Positions 45,519 through 57,117 of a stretch of 64,000 nt of DNA are shown piece by piece (the first letter of the stretch is position 1; the number at the start of each line of letters is the position of its first letter). The DNA comes from Peromyscus leucopus (taxonomy: Eukaryota; Chordata; Mammalia; Rodentia; Cricetidae). The position numbers and the translations under genes were made by a program. The notes under the pieces are model-generated. The model did not search any database and was not told where the DNA came from. It saw only the letters and a program-made list of their open reading frames with translations. The stretch is taken from positions 85,728,736-85,792,735 of the forward strand of contig NC_051066.1 in the NCBI RefSeq assembly GCF_004664715.2, written 5' to 3'.

Positions 45519-46715
45519 TCCTTTGCTCTACAAAAGCTTCTCAGTTTCAAGAGGTCCCATTGATTGATTGTTTTTCTCAGTGTCTGCGCTACTGGTGTTA
45601 TATTTAGGAAGTGATCTCCTATGCCAATGCGTTCAAGACTACTTCCTACTTTCTCTTCTAGCAGGTTCAGAGTAGCTGGATTTATGTTGAGATCTTTGAT
45701 CCACTTGGACTTAAGTTTTGTGCACGGTGACAGATATGGATCTATTTGCAGCCTTCTACACGTTGATATCCAGTTATGCCAGCACCATTTGTTGAAGATG
45801 CTTTCTTTTTTCCATTGTACACTTTTGGCTTCTTTGTCAAAAATTATATGTCCATAGGTGTGTGGGTTAATGTCAGGGTCTTCAATTCGATTCCATTGGT
45901 CCACATGTCGGTTTTTATGCCAATACCAAACTGTTTTTATTACTGTAACTCTATAGTAGAGCTTGAAGTCAGGGATTGTGATGCCTCCAGAAGTTGTTTT
46001 ATTGTACAGGTTGCTTTTAGCTATCCTGGGTTTTTTGTTTTTCCATATGAAGTTGAGTATTATTCTTTCCAGGTCTGTGAAGAATTGTGTTGGTATTTTG
46101 ATGGGGATTGCATTGAATCTGTAAATTGCTTTTGGTAAGATTGCCATTTTTACTATGTTAACCCTGCCTATCCATGAGCATGGGAGATCTTTCCATTTTC
46201 TGACATCTTCTTCAATTTCTTTTTTCAGGGACTTAAAGTTCTTGTCATATAGGTCCTTCACTTGCTTGGTTAGTGTTACCCCAAGGTATTTTATGTCATT
46301 TTTGGCTATTGTAAATGGTGATGTATCTCTGATTGCCTTCTCAGCTTCTTTGTCCATTGTATATAGGAGGGATACTGATTTTTTTGAGTTGATCTTGCAT
46401 CCTGCTATGTTGCTGAAGGTGTTTATAAGCTTTATCAATTCCTGGGTGGAATCTTTGGGGTCACTCAAGTATACTATCATGTCATCTGCAAATAGGGAAA
46501 GCTTGACTTCTTCCTTTCCAATTTGAATCCCCTTAATCTCCTTATGTTGTCTTATTGCTCTGGCTAGAACTTCAAGTACTATATTGAATAAGTATGGGGA
46601 GAGTGGACAGCCTTGTCTCGTTCCTGATTTTAGTGGAATTGCTGTGAGTTTCTCTCCATTTAATTTGATGTTGGCTGTTGGTTTGCTATATATTGCCTTT
46701 ATTATGTTTAGGTAT
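45519..46715 (-). pseudogene. LINE-1 ORF2 fragment (RT to C-terminal part), inverted segment
   Basis: On the minus strand this reads as ORF2p from the reverse-transcriptase domain onward, with the catalytic FADDM motif, 'KINSKKS', '[17 protein letters not shown]' and '[12 protein letters not shown]' regions. About 400 codons are open without a stop. The larger open frame (532 codons, 45485-47083) begins in antisense sequence of the forward L1 segment and is therefore a junction artefact, not a protein. No start, endonuclease domain or promoter is present, so it cannot support retrotransposition. Confidence 0.93.
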
Positions 46716-46721
46716 GCAAAG

Positions 46722-48299
46722 AAATTAGACATCAAAACGACCAACAGTCCAATTGAGAAATGGGCTTTAGAATTAGACAGAGAATTCTCAACAGAGGAAA
46801 CCCAAATGGCTGAAAGACATTTAAGGAATTGCTCATCATCCCTAATCATCAGGGAAATGCAAATCAAAACAACTCTGAGATACCACCTTACGCCTGTCAG
46901 AGTGGCTAAGACCAAAAACACTGAAGACACTTTATGCTGGAGAGGATGTGGAACTAGGGGAACTCTCCTCCACTGCTGGTGGGAATGCAAGCTTGTACAA
47001 CCACTTTGGAAATCAATATGGCGCTTTCTTAGAAAATTGGGAATCAAACTCCCCCAAGATCCAGCTATACCACTCCTGGGCATATACCCAAGAAATGCTC
47101 AATCATACCACAAGAGCACTTGCTCAGATATGTTCATATCAGCATTGTTTGTAATAGCCAAAACCTGGAAACAACCTAGATGCCCTTCAACTGAAGAATG
47201 GATAAATAAATTGTGGCACATATACACAATGGAATACTACTCAGCAGAGAAAAACAATGACATCATGAGGTTTGCAGGCAAATGGATGGATCTAGAAAAA
47301 ATCATCCTGAGTGAGGTAACCCAGACTCAGAAAGACAAATATGGTATGTACTCACTCATAGGAAGATGCTAGATGTGGAACAAGGATGACTGGACTGCTA
47401 TTCACATCACCAGTGAGGCTACCTGGAAAACGGGACCCCAAAAAAAGACACGGAGAAATGGATGAGATCTACATGAACAGCCTGGTCATGAGTGGGAACA
47501 ATGAAGGGCGACGGTCGAGGGAAAGAGAGTGGAGATCCTAGCTGGATCAAGAACAGAGAGGGAGAACAAGGAATAGGAGACCATGGTAAATGAAGACCAC
47601 ATGAGACGGTGAGAAGGGGAGGAAGCAGAGAGCTAGGGAGGCCCACAGAGATCCACAAAGATACCCCCGCAAAAGACTGCTGCCATTGGTCACGAGACGG
47701 CAGGAACTGACCTACTCTGGTGATGGGATGGCCAGACACCCTGATAGTTGTGCCATAAACCCCATCCAAGGACTGAGGAATCTGAATGCAGACATCCACG
47801 GCTGGGCCCCTGGTGGAGAACTGGGAGTCTAATTAGTGAGAAAGAAGAGGGTTTATATGAGCGAGAATTGTTGAAGCCAAGGTTGGATAAAGCACCGGGA
47901 CAAATAACCAAATGAATGGAAGCACAGGATCTATGAACCAAAGGCTGAGGGGCCCCCAACTGGATCAGGCCCCCTGAATGCGTGAGACAGTCATTTGGCC
48001 TGATCTGTTTGGGAGGCAGCTGTGCGTTGGTGCCGGGTCCTGGGCTCCTTGCATGAGTAGGCTGTTTGAATCCTGGGACTTATGCAGGGACACTTGGCTC
48101 GGTCTGGGAGGGGGGGAATGGACCTGCCTGGACTGAGTCTACCAGGTCGACCCCGGTCCTCGGGGGAAACCTTGATCTGGAGGAGGTGGGAATGGCGGGT
48201 GGGCTGGGTGGAGGGGGGCGAGAGGGGGAGAACAGGGGAATCTGTGGCTATTATGTTGAACTGAATGGTGTTGTAAAATAATAAAAAAAGTTAATAATA
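46722..48299 (+). mobile_element. LINE-1 ORF2 C-terminus and 3' UTR (forward segment)
   Basis: Starts 'aaattagacatcaaaacg', encodes the end of ORF2p (open to the stop at 47370-47372, ending MYSLIGRC) with a cysteine-bearing region '[18 protein letters not shown]', then the 3' UTR with a G-rich stretch at 48100-48240 and a short A-rich end. Confidence 0.93.
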
Positions 48300-48314
48300 A
48301 AAAAAAGCACTATG

Positions 48315-49330
48315 GATAAATAAATGTGGGTTTTACTTGACTTTGTGATAATCTGAACACAACAAAGACACAATGGCAGTCTATAATGTTAAAAAAAATG
48401 GGTAAATAAATGAATCATCACAATGAGAGCTTCTATATTTGAGACTAGTGTCTCTAGTTATTTGGGTTGTGTTGTCTCAAAAAGGACACAGAGTTTAGAT
48501 TAGAGTGTTAATAATTTATTCGGAAGAGGTTTCAGAGTCATCAAAGGGGAAGTAACACTTTAGTAGCTTCTGCTAGTCTGTCCTAAAGGTGGCCATATAG
48601 ATGATGTAAGAGAGAATTGTTTCAGTTGTAAGATAAGGTGTCCAGAGTGGTTCTTCATTTTGTAAATGCACATTATTTCTTTGACATGTCCAATCTATCT
48701 CCTAGAAAATTTTCTACGTGCACTTTAGAAATCTCGATAAGTGGTCAAGCAGAGTTAGTGGTAAATACACTAAAATAAGCTAAGCTTCAAGTAATTAGAA
48801 GGTATTCATCTAAAGGCTATATTACTTACAGAATTACATGTTAAGTTTTTCCACTTTAATCTTGTGGCACTGATATACAGGCATGGAAAATTTTTATCCT
48901 CTAAAAAATATCTGGTTCTATACTTTGTATGAGTCCCTAAAAACTACTGACTGATGGTGGCCTTTCATTCATGAGCATGGCCCAGCAAGGAAAAAGCCAG
49001 TAAAGTATTCTAAGAACCAGATTTCGATACCACCCCCTATAAACTAAAATCATCTGACTTCTACTGGGTCAATAATTGACACCTGAGTTTGAATTAAAGT
49101 TCTAGATACAGCCCAAAATAATGTCTTTATACACATATGCACCAATAAAGTGATCCACAGAGTAAAAAGAGGAACAAGGGGGAAGAAGTGTATTTCAGAA
49201 AAGGGCACTGAGACTGAATGTCTTCATTTGAAAGAATGATATTAGCTATTAACACTGCAAACAATTTAGCAGGAGTCTGAAAGAGGAGGTTTCTTCTTAC
49301 TGGGGAAAACAGGATATCTGGTTTGGGGGT
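48315..49330. other. Nothing recognised with confidence
   Basis: The phrase 'ttaataatttattcggaagagg' near 48510 looks like part of an LTR in reverse (poly(A)-signal region), but I could not delimit an element. No gene. Confidence 0.4.
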
Positions 49331-49717
49331 GTTTTGTTGTTGTTGTTGTTTTGTTTTGTTTTTTGATTTTATTGAAAATAGATTTTTTTCATACAATATA
49401 CTCAATTATAGTTTCCCTTCCTTCTACTTCTCCAAGTTCCTCTCCACCTCCCCTCCCATCAGGCTCCACTCCCTTTCTGTCTCACATTAGAAAATGAACA
49501 GGCACCTAAGGGATAAGAATAAAATAAAATAAGGTAAAACAAACATGTACAAATTGGAATAGGGCAACACCAACAGAAGGAAAAGACCCCCAGAAAAGAT
49601 ACAAAAACAGATACAGATGCAGAGAACACTGATATGCACATTCAGGATTCCCATAAAAGCACAACCCTGGAAGTCACTAATATATATAAAACCTATAGGA
49701 TAAAAATAAATGAATGG
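49331..49717 (-). mobile_element. Older LINE-1 3' UTR end, antisense (left half)
   Basis: A T/G-rich reversed A-tail ('ttgttgttgttgttttg..') followed by 'gattttattgaaaatag', 'cctccccacctcccctcccatc'-type text (here 'ctccacctcccctcccatc'), 'attagaaaatgaacaggc' and 'tcccataaaagcacaa' is reversed L1 3' UTR. Its other half resumes at 56189, beyond the inserted L1. Confidence 0.85.
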
Positions 49718-49973
49718 CCCATCCTGCCCCAGATTTCCCTTCTGGACCAGAGGTGAGTGTCCTGGCTCAACCGGACACCATCTCTTGGCACCAGCCACTC
49801 CGGGGAATACCTGCCCAACTTGGCCCCAGGTTCTGGCCACCTGGCAGGTTCCCTTCTAGCCCCACCTTGAATGGGCAGACCCCCGGCAAAACCCTGTTAA
49901 CTCCACACCCTGCCCCCATGCCCATCCAACCAATGCCCCAGCCACTTGCTGAGACTTAGAGAATGGCCCCCAG

Positions 49974-50189
49974 CTCCCATCCTGTCCCGGACTTCCCTTC
50001 TGGACCAGAGAGAGAGCTCCCATCCTGTCCTGGACTTTCTGTCTGGACAAGAGCTGCCATCCTGTCCCGACTTCCCTTCTGGACAAGAGCGCCCATCCTG
50101 CCCCGGACATCCTGTCTGGACAAGAGCTCCTATCCTGCCCTGGAGTTCCCATTTGGACAAGAGAGCTCCCATCTGGACAAGAGAAAGAG
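49974..50189 (+). promoter_or_regulatory. LINE-1 5' UTR tandem repeats, about 37-bp unit
   Basis: Five and a half units starting at 49974, 50017, 50054, 50090, 50127 and 50166, each of the form 'ctcccatcctgtcc..gga..tctggacaagag'. A single related unit lies at the very start of the element (49718-49752). In rodents, tandem 5' UTR units serve as L1 promoters; that role is inferred here. Confidence 0.85.
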
Positions 50190-50257
50190 ACATCCTGAAT
50201 CTGTCACCTCTGTCTGAAACAAGTGCACTGATAAGACCAAGAACGAACCACAAGGAG

Positions 50258-51368
50258 ATGGGAAGATGTCAAGGCAGAAGTACATTCAACAAAATGAAGA
50301 GCAATACAGCATCACCAGAACCTAGCCCTCCTCCAACATCTAGACCTGAACATCCAAAATTGGAAGAAGCAGAAGAAAACAGCCTTATGAATAACATCAT
50401 CAAGAAGGTAGAGGCTTGTGTAGAGGAAAAGACAAAAAAAGGGCAGGGGGGAAGAACACTATAAACAACTAGAGGAAAGGGCAAACAAATTAGAAAAAAA
50501 ACAATAAAGTCCTGGAAGAAAACAATAAAGTACTGAAAGAAAATCATGAAAAAGCAATGAAACAAAAAAAGGAAACAGTCCAAGACCTGAAAAGGGAAAT
50601 AGAAAAAATGAAGACACAAACAGAGGGAATGCTGGAAATAGAAAATCTGAGTAAACAATCGGGAAATTCAGATGCAAATATAACCAACAGAATGCAAGAG
50701 ATGGAAGAAAGGATCTCTAGCATTGAAGATACAGTAGAAGAAATAGATTCATCAGTCAAAGAAAACACTAAAGCCAACAAAGTCATGACCCAAAATGTCC
50801 AAGAAATTTGGGACACCATGAAAAGAACAAACCTACGAATAATAGGGATAGAAGAAGGAGAAGAATACCAAATCAAAGGCACAGAAAATATATTCAACAA
50901 GATCATAGAAGAAAACTTTCCCAACTTAAAGAAGGAAATGCCCATGAAGATACAAGAAGCCTATAGAACACCAGACTAGACCCCCAAAAAAAGTCCCCTC
51001 ACCACATAATAATTAAACAACTAAATGTGCAGAATAAAGAAAGAATATTAAGAGCAGCAAAAGAAAAAGGCCAAGTGACTTATAAAGGCAAACCCATCAG
51101 AATAACACCCGATTTGTCAATGGAGACTTTGAAAGCCAGAAAGACATGGACAGATGTAATGTAGACAATAAGAGTCCATGGATGCCAGCCCAGACTAATA
51201 TACCCAGCAAAACTTTCAATAATCATAGACAGAATAAACAAGACATTCCAAGACAAAGCCAGATTTATACAATACTTATCCACAAAACCAGCCCTACAGA
51301 AAGCACTAGAAGGAAAATTCCAACCTACGGAAGTCAGATACACCCTCGAAAACAAAGGCAATAGATAA
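50258..51368 (+). pseudogene. LINE-1 ORF1 (RNA-binding chaperone), degenerate
   Basis: ORF1p binds L1 RNA as a coiled-coil trimer. Here the start ATG is at 50258 (MGRCQGRSTF). The first frame closes at 50464 after a frameshift, and a second long frame at 50557-50979 carries the heptad-rich coiled coil and the RRM-like part ('RTNLRIIGIEEGEE'). A stop at 50977-50979 is followed by the C-terminal domain ('ERILRAAKEKGQVTYKGKP') with a further stop near 51161, ending at 51366-51368. At least one frameshift and two stop codons remove function. Confidence 0.9.
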
Positions 51369-51431
51369 AGCCACAGGAGTAAACCCCAAAGAAGAGAAGT
51401 ACACACACACTACCACCAAAAAATAACAGGG

Positions 51432-54400
51432 ATGAACAATCACTGGTCATTAATATCCCTTAATATCAATGGACTTAATTCGCCTATAAAAAGACATAGG
51501 CTTACAGAATCGATATGAAAGCAGGACCCATCTTTCTGCTGCATACAAGAAACACATCTGAAATACAAAGATAGACACTACCTAAGAATAAAAGGCTGGG
51601 AAAAGACTTTATATCAAACGGCCCTAAGAAACAAGCAGGTGTAGCAAACCTGATATCCAACAAAATAGACTTCAAACTAAAATTAATCAAAAGAGATCAA
51701 GAAGGGCATTACATACTCATCACAGGAAAGCTCCACCAAGATGAAGTTTCAATTCTGAACATTTATGCCCCAAACACAAAGGCACCCAATATGCAAAAGA
51801 AACATTACTAAAGCTTAAACTACATATAAAACCCCACACATTAATAGTGGGAGATCTCAACACCCCACTTTCACCACTGGACAGATCTCCCAAATCGAAA
51901 TTTCACAGAGAAATAAAGGACTTAACTGATGCCATGACCCAAATGGACCTAATAGATATCTACAGAACATTCCATCCTAACAAAAAAGAATATACCTTCT
52001 TCTCAGCACCCCATGGAATCTTCTCTAAAATTGACCACATACTTGGCCACAAAGCAAATCTCAACAAATACAAAACAATCAGAATAAACTCCTGTGTTCT
52101 ATCAGACCACCATGGTTTAAAGTTAGATTTCAACAACAACAAAAACTACAGAAAACCTACAATGTCATGGAAACTGAATAATGCTCAACTGAATCACCAA
52201 TGGGTTAAGGGAGAAATAAAGAAAGAAATTAAAGACTTCCTAGAGATTAACGAAAATGAAGACATCACATACCCAAACTTATGGGATACTATGAAAGCAG
52301 TACTAAGAGGGAAATTTATAGCACTAAATGCCCACATAAAGAAGTTGGAGAAATCCCACACTAGTGACTTAACAGCACACCTGAAAGCTCTAGAACAAGA
52401 AGAAGCAAAGTCTCCCAGGAAGAATAGATGTCAGGAAATTATCAAAGTGAGAGGTGAAATCAATAAAATAGAATCAAAGAGAACAATACAAAAAAATTAA
52501 TGAAACAAAGAGTTGGTTCTTCGAGAAAATCAACAAGATAGACAAGCCCTTATCCAAAATAACCAAAAGACAGAGAAAAAGAATCCAAATCAACAAAATC
52601 AGAAATGAAAAGGGGGACATAACAACAGACATTGAGCAAATCTAGAGAATCATCAGGTCATACTTCAAAAACCTCTACTCCACAAAACTGGAAAACCTAA
52701 AAGAAATGGACAATTTTCTGGATAGGTACTACATACCTAAGTTAAATCAAGACCAGATAAACTATTTAAATAGTCCAATAACCCCTAAGGAAATAGAAAT
52801 AGTCATTAAAAATCTCCCAATCAAAAAAAGCCTAGGACCAGATGGATTCTACCAGATCTTCAAAGAAGAGTTAATACCAATAATCTCTAAATTGTTCCAC
52901 ACAATAGAAACAGAAGGAACATTACCAAACTCCTTCTAGGAGGCTACAATTACTCTGATTCCTAAACCAAACAAGGATACAACAAAGAAAGAGAACTACA
53001 GACCGATCTCCCTCATGAACATTGATGCAAAAATACTCAATAAAATACTGCCAAACAGACTCCAAGAACACATCAAAACAATTATCCACAATGATCAAGT
53101 AGGCTTCATCCCAGGGATGCAAGGGTGGTTCAACATACAAAAGACCATCAATGTAATACACCATATAAACCAACTCAAAGAAAAAACTATAAGATCATCT
53201 CACTAGATGCAGAAAAGGCATTTGACAAAATCCAACACCCCTTCATGATGAAGGTTTTGGAGCAATCAGGAATACATGGAACATACCTAAACAGAATAAA
53301 GGCAATTTACAGCAAGCCAACAGCCAACATCAAAGTGAATGGAGAGAAACTCAGAGATTCCACTAAAATCAGGAACAAGACAAGGCTGTCCACTCTCTCC
53401 AAACTTATTCAATATAGTACTTGAACTTTTAGCCAGAGCAATAAAACAACATAAGGAGATTAAGGGGATACAAATTGGAAAGGAAGAAGTCAAGCTTTCT
53501 CTATTTGCAGGTGGCATGATAGTATACTTGAGTGACCCCAAAGATTCCACCCAGGAACTGGTAAAGCTTATAAACACCTTCAGCAACATAGCAGGATACA
53601 AGATCAACACAAAAAATCAGTAGCCCTCCTATATACAATGGACAAAGAAGCTGAGAAGGAAATCAGAGATACAACACCCTTTACAATAGCCACAAATGAC
53701 ATAAAATACCTTGGAGTAACACAGCCCAGCAAGTGAAGGACCTATATGATAAGAACTTTAAGTCCCTGAAAAAAGAAATTGAAGAAGATGTTAGTAAATG
53801 GAAAGATCTCCCATACTCATGGGAAGGCAGGACCAACATAGTAAAAATGGCAATTTTACCAAAAGCAATGTACAGATTTAATGCAATCCCCATCAAAATA
53901 CCAATACAATTCTTCACTGACCTGGAAAGAATAATACTCAACTTCATATGGAAAAACAAAAAACCCAGGATAGCCAAAAGAATCCTGTACAATAAAACAA
54001 CCTCTGGAGGCATCATGATGCCTGACTTCAAGCTCTGCTATAGAGCTACAGAAATAAAAACAGCTTGGATTTGACTTAAAAACTGACCTCTGGACCAATG
54101 GAATCAAATTGAAGACCATGACATTAATCCACACACCTATGAACATATAATTTTTGACAAAGAAGCCAAAAGTGTACAATGGAAAAAAGAAAGTATCTTC
54201 AACAAATGGTGCTGGCATAACGATATCAACATGTAGAAGGCTGCAAATGGATCCATATCTTTCACCGCACACAAAACTTCAGTCCAAGTGGATCAAGGAC
54301 CACAACATAAATCCAGCTACTCTGAACCTGCTAGAAGAGAAAGTAGAAAGTAGTCTTGAATGCATTGGCATAGGAGATCACTTCCTAAATATAACACCAG

Positions 54401-55223
54401 TAGCACAGACACTGAGAGAAACAATCAATCAATGGGACCTCTTGAAACTGAGAAGCTTTTGTAGAGCAAAGGATACGGTCACCAAGGCAAAGGGACAGCC
54501 TACATAATGGGAAAAGGTCTTCGGCAACCCCACATCTGACAGAGGACTGATATCCAGAATATATAAGGAACTCAAAAATTAGACATCAAAATGACCAACA
54601 GTCCAATTAGGAAATGGGCTATAGAACTAAACAGAGAATTCTCAACAGAGGAAACCCAAATGGCTGAAAGACATTTAAGGAATTGCTCAACATCCCTAAT
54701 CATCAGAGAAATGCAAATCAAAACAACTCTGAGATACCACCTTACGCCTGTCAGAATGGCTAAGATCAAAAACACTGAAGACACCTTATGCTGGAGAGGA
54801 TGTGGAACTAGGGGAACTCTCCTCCACTGCTGGTGGGAATGCAAGCTTGTATAACCACTTTGGAAATCAATATGGCACTTTCTTAGAAAATTGGGGATCA
54901 AAATCCCCCAAGATCCAGCTATACCACTCTTGGACATATACCCAAGGAATGCTCAATCATACAAGAGCACTTGCTCAGGTATGTTCATATCAGCATTGTT
55001 TGTAGTAGCCAAAACCTGGAAACTACCTAGATGCCCTTCAACTGAAGAATGGGTAAATACAACATGGTACATATACACAATGGAATACTACTCAGCAGAG
55101 AAAAACAATGACATCATGAGGTTTGCAGGCAAATGGATGTATCTAGAAAAGTTCATCCTGAGTGAGGTATCCCAGACTCAGAAAGACAAATATGGTATGT
55201 ACTCACTCATAGGAGGATACTAG
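51432..55223 (+). pseudogene. LINE-1 ORF2 (endonuclease/reverse transcriptase), degenerate
   Basis: Begins MNNHWSLISLNINGLNS, the L1 apurinic-type endonuclease start. A stop replaces an arginine codon about 31 codons in (near 51516), and more follow. Recognisable pieces: endonuclease core 51847-52500 ('GDLNTPLS', 'KIDHILG', 'SDHHGLKLDF'), RT N-part 52706-52939, RT 53015-53623 with 'FIPGMQG', '[10 protein letters not shown]' and the active site changed to FAGGM where FADDM is expected, then thumb and C-terminal regions at 53733-54507 and 54591-55223 with the CWRGC..HCWWEC cysteine part. The mutated catalytic site and repeated breaks make it non-functional. Confidence 0.93.
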
Positions 55224-56175
55224 ATGTGGAACATGGATGACTGAACTGCTACTCACATCACCAGGGAGGCTACCTGGAAAACAGGACCCCAAGCAAGACA
55301 CGAGAATTGCCCATTGAGGGAGAAATGACTGAGATCGACATGAACAGCCTGGACATGAGTGGGAGTAATGAAGGGTGAGGGTGGAGGGAAAGAGAGCCAT
55401 TGGGAGCAGGAAATCCCTGCTTGATCAAGAACAGAGAGGGAGAACAAGAAATAGGAGACCATGGTAAATGAAGTCCACATGAGAAAAGGAAGAAACAAAG
55501 TGCTAGAGAGCCCCACAGAAATCCACAAAGATACCCCCAAAATGGACTGTCGGTAGCAGTTGAGAGACAGCCGGAACTGGCCTACTCTGGTGATGGGATG
55601 GCCAAACACCCTAATAGTCGTGCTAGAAACCCCATCCAATGACTGAGGAATCTGGATGCAGAGATCTATGGCTAGGCCCTGGGTGGAGCACCAGGAGTCT
55701 AATTAGTGAGAAAGAAGAGGGTTTATATGAGCAAGAATTGTTGAAACCAAGGTTGGATAAAGCACAGGGACAAAAAAACAAATGAATGGAAACACATGAA
55801 TTATGAACCAAAGGCTGAGGGCCCCCCCATCTGGATCAGGCCCTCTGAATAGGTGAGACAGTTGATTGGGGCTTGATCTGTTTGGGAGGTATCCAGGCAG
55901 TGGGACCGGGTCCTGTGCTCAGTGCATGAGCTGGCTGTCTGAAACCTGGGGCTTAGGCAGGGACGCTTGGCTCAGTCTGGGAGGAGGGACTGGACCTGCC
56001 TGGACTGAGTCTACCAGGTTGATCTCAGTCCTTGGGGGAGGCTTTGCCCTGGAGGAGGTAGGAAAGGGGAGGAGCCTGGGGGGAAGGGAGGGGAGCAGGA
56101 GGGGGGAAAACAAGGGAATCTGTGGCTGTTATATAGAACTGAATGGTATTGTAAAATAAAATAAAAGGGAAAAAT
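55224..56175 (+). mobile_element. LINE-1 3' UTR with G-rich tract
   Basis: Aligns by eye with 47373-48299. A purine-rich, G-run-containing stretch at 56045-56110 precedes 'ctgaatggtattgtaaaataaaat' and the A-rich end. Open frames within (e.g. 55253-55639 minus, 55866-56159 plus) are by-products. Confidence 0.9.
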
Positions 56176-56188
56176 AATAAATGAATGG

Positions 56189-56530
56189 ATAAATAAAAAA
56201 TATGCCAGAGATGACATTATGAGACAAAAGACATCCAATGATGCAAATGAGTTCATTTCCTATTGTCCATTGACTGCTGGGCATTTGGCATACCCTTAAG
56301 AATAGTGTGTTTCCCCAGTGAGACACCCTTGGAAAAAGCTAATTTTTCAATTACAAGTGGTTACCAAATCAAGATCTCTTTAGGGTTATGGATGGTGGCT
56401 GTATCTACTTGGAGGCCCTGTGTAGGCTGCAGATTTCTGAGGGGGAGAGACAGTCTGAACCACAAAACAATTCTTGGTTAATATGTGATCTATGCTTTGT
56501 GCCTACAGCCTGTATCTTCCAATATCTGGA
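56189..56530 (-). mobile_element. Older LINE-1 3' UTR, antisense (right half)
   Basis: 'gacattatgagacaaaagac', 'tgggcatttggcataccctt', 'ccccagtgagacacccttgg' and 'aattacaagtggttacca' are reversed L1 3' UTR phrases that belong upstream of the text at 49331-49717 on the minus strand, so the two halves were one element before the insertion. Confidence 0.85.
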
Positions 56531-56766
56531 ATGGTCTTTCTTCATTTTCATGTTTCAAAGACACCACCTGCCAGCTCTGCTGTGTTTGAAATGCCACTAT
56601 TCTGAACTAAATTGCCCAGAAAAAGAGAAAAAAATGACAACATGCACATTGAAGACTCTTTAAGACTATGAGACGAAGAGATGACAATGTGGTTAAAAAA
56701 ACCTCAGCACCAAGAATCCACATTGAGTTCCTCACAGAACTCTTTAACTCCAGATCTAGGACACTT

Positions 56767-56818
<52 letters not shown>

Positions 56819-57117
56819 TAAAATCAAGTGAATCTGAAAACCAAATTCTTCAAAGATGATTGATTGACTAAACTCCGTGAGTGTGGAGAGTTTGAATGTT
56901 ACCAGTCCAGAGACTACTGTGCTATCATTAATCCACTTAGGAGCCTTTCAATGACTACCTCAGTTATTGACCTAAAATTCAGCCTTGTGACTATTAGGCA
57001 AATATTTTTTGAAATGTACAAAAAGACCCTTAACTTTCTCTAACACAAAATTAAAAGACACATCATCAGACAAGGTATTAGATACTTAGAAGAAATATTA
57101 CTTAGACCCAGGTTGCT
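56531..57117. other. Nothing recognised apart from a (CA)n run
   Basis: Contains the microsatellite at 56769-56817. Remaining sequence unassigned. Confidence 0.45.
56769..56817. repeat. (CA)n microsatellite
   Basis: About 49 bp of uninterrupted CA dinucleotides. Confidence 0.98.

Larger units (their letters stand above)
45504..48314 (+). mobile_element. 5'-inverted (twin-primed) LINE-1 with target duplication
   Basis: The target duplication 'aaaaaaagcactatg' is at 45504-45518 and 48300-48314, and the upstream flank 'ttt|aaaaaaa' fits the L1 endonuclease site. Between them the 3' part of L1 runs forward (46722-48299), while the preceding 45519-46715 is ORF2 sequence in reverse. Relative to the full-length copy at 49718-56175, the reversed piece equals about 53285-54473 and the forward piece starts at about 54576, so about 100 bp were lost at the junction. 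This is the accepted signature of twin priming. The sequence is much less decayed than the older L1s here. Confidence 0.96.
49718..56175 (+). mobile_element. Full-length but broken LINE-1, nested in an older antisense L1
   Basis: About 6.46 kb from a repeat-bearing 5' UTR to the 3' end, flanked by 'aataaatgaatgg' at 49705-49717 and 56176-56188. Parts in order: 5' UTR 49718-50257, ORF1 50258-51368, spacer, ORF2 51432-55223, 3' UTR 55224-56175. Both ORFs have multiple stops and frameshifts, so it is inactive. It is the same lineage as the 5'-inverted copy at 45.5-48.3 kb. Confidence 0.95.

Noticed and set aside
45485..47083. A 532-codon minus-strand open frame, the longest in the window.
   Set aside because: It joins antisense of the forward L1 segment to the inverted ORF2 segment across the twin-priming junction and runs over the target duplication. 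It is not a gene.
46584..47372. A 262-codon plus-strand frame.
   Set aside because: Its first part is antisense to the inverted ORF2; only the later part is true L1 ORF2 C-terminus.
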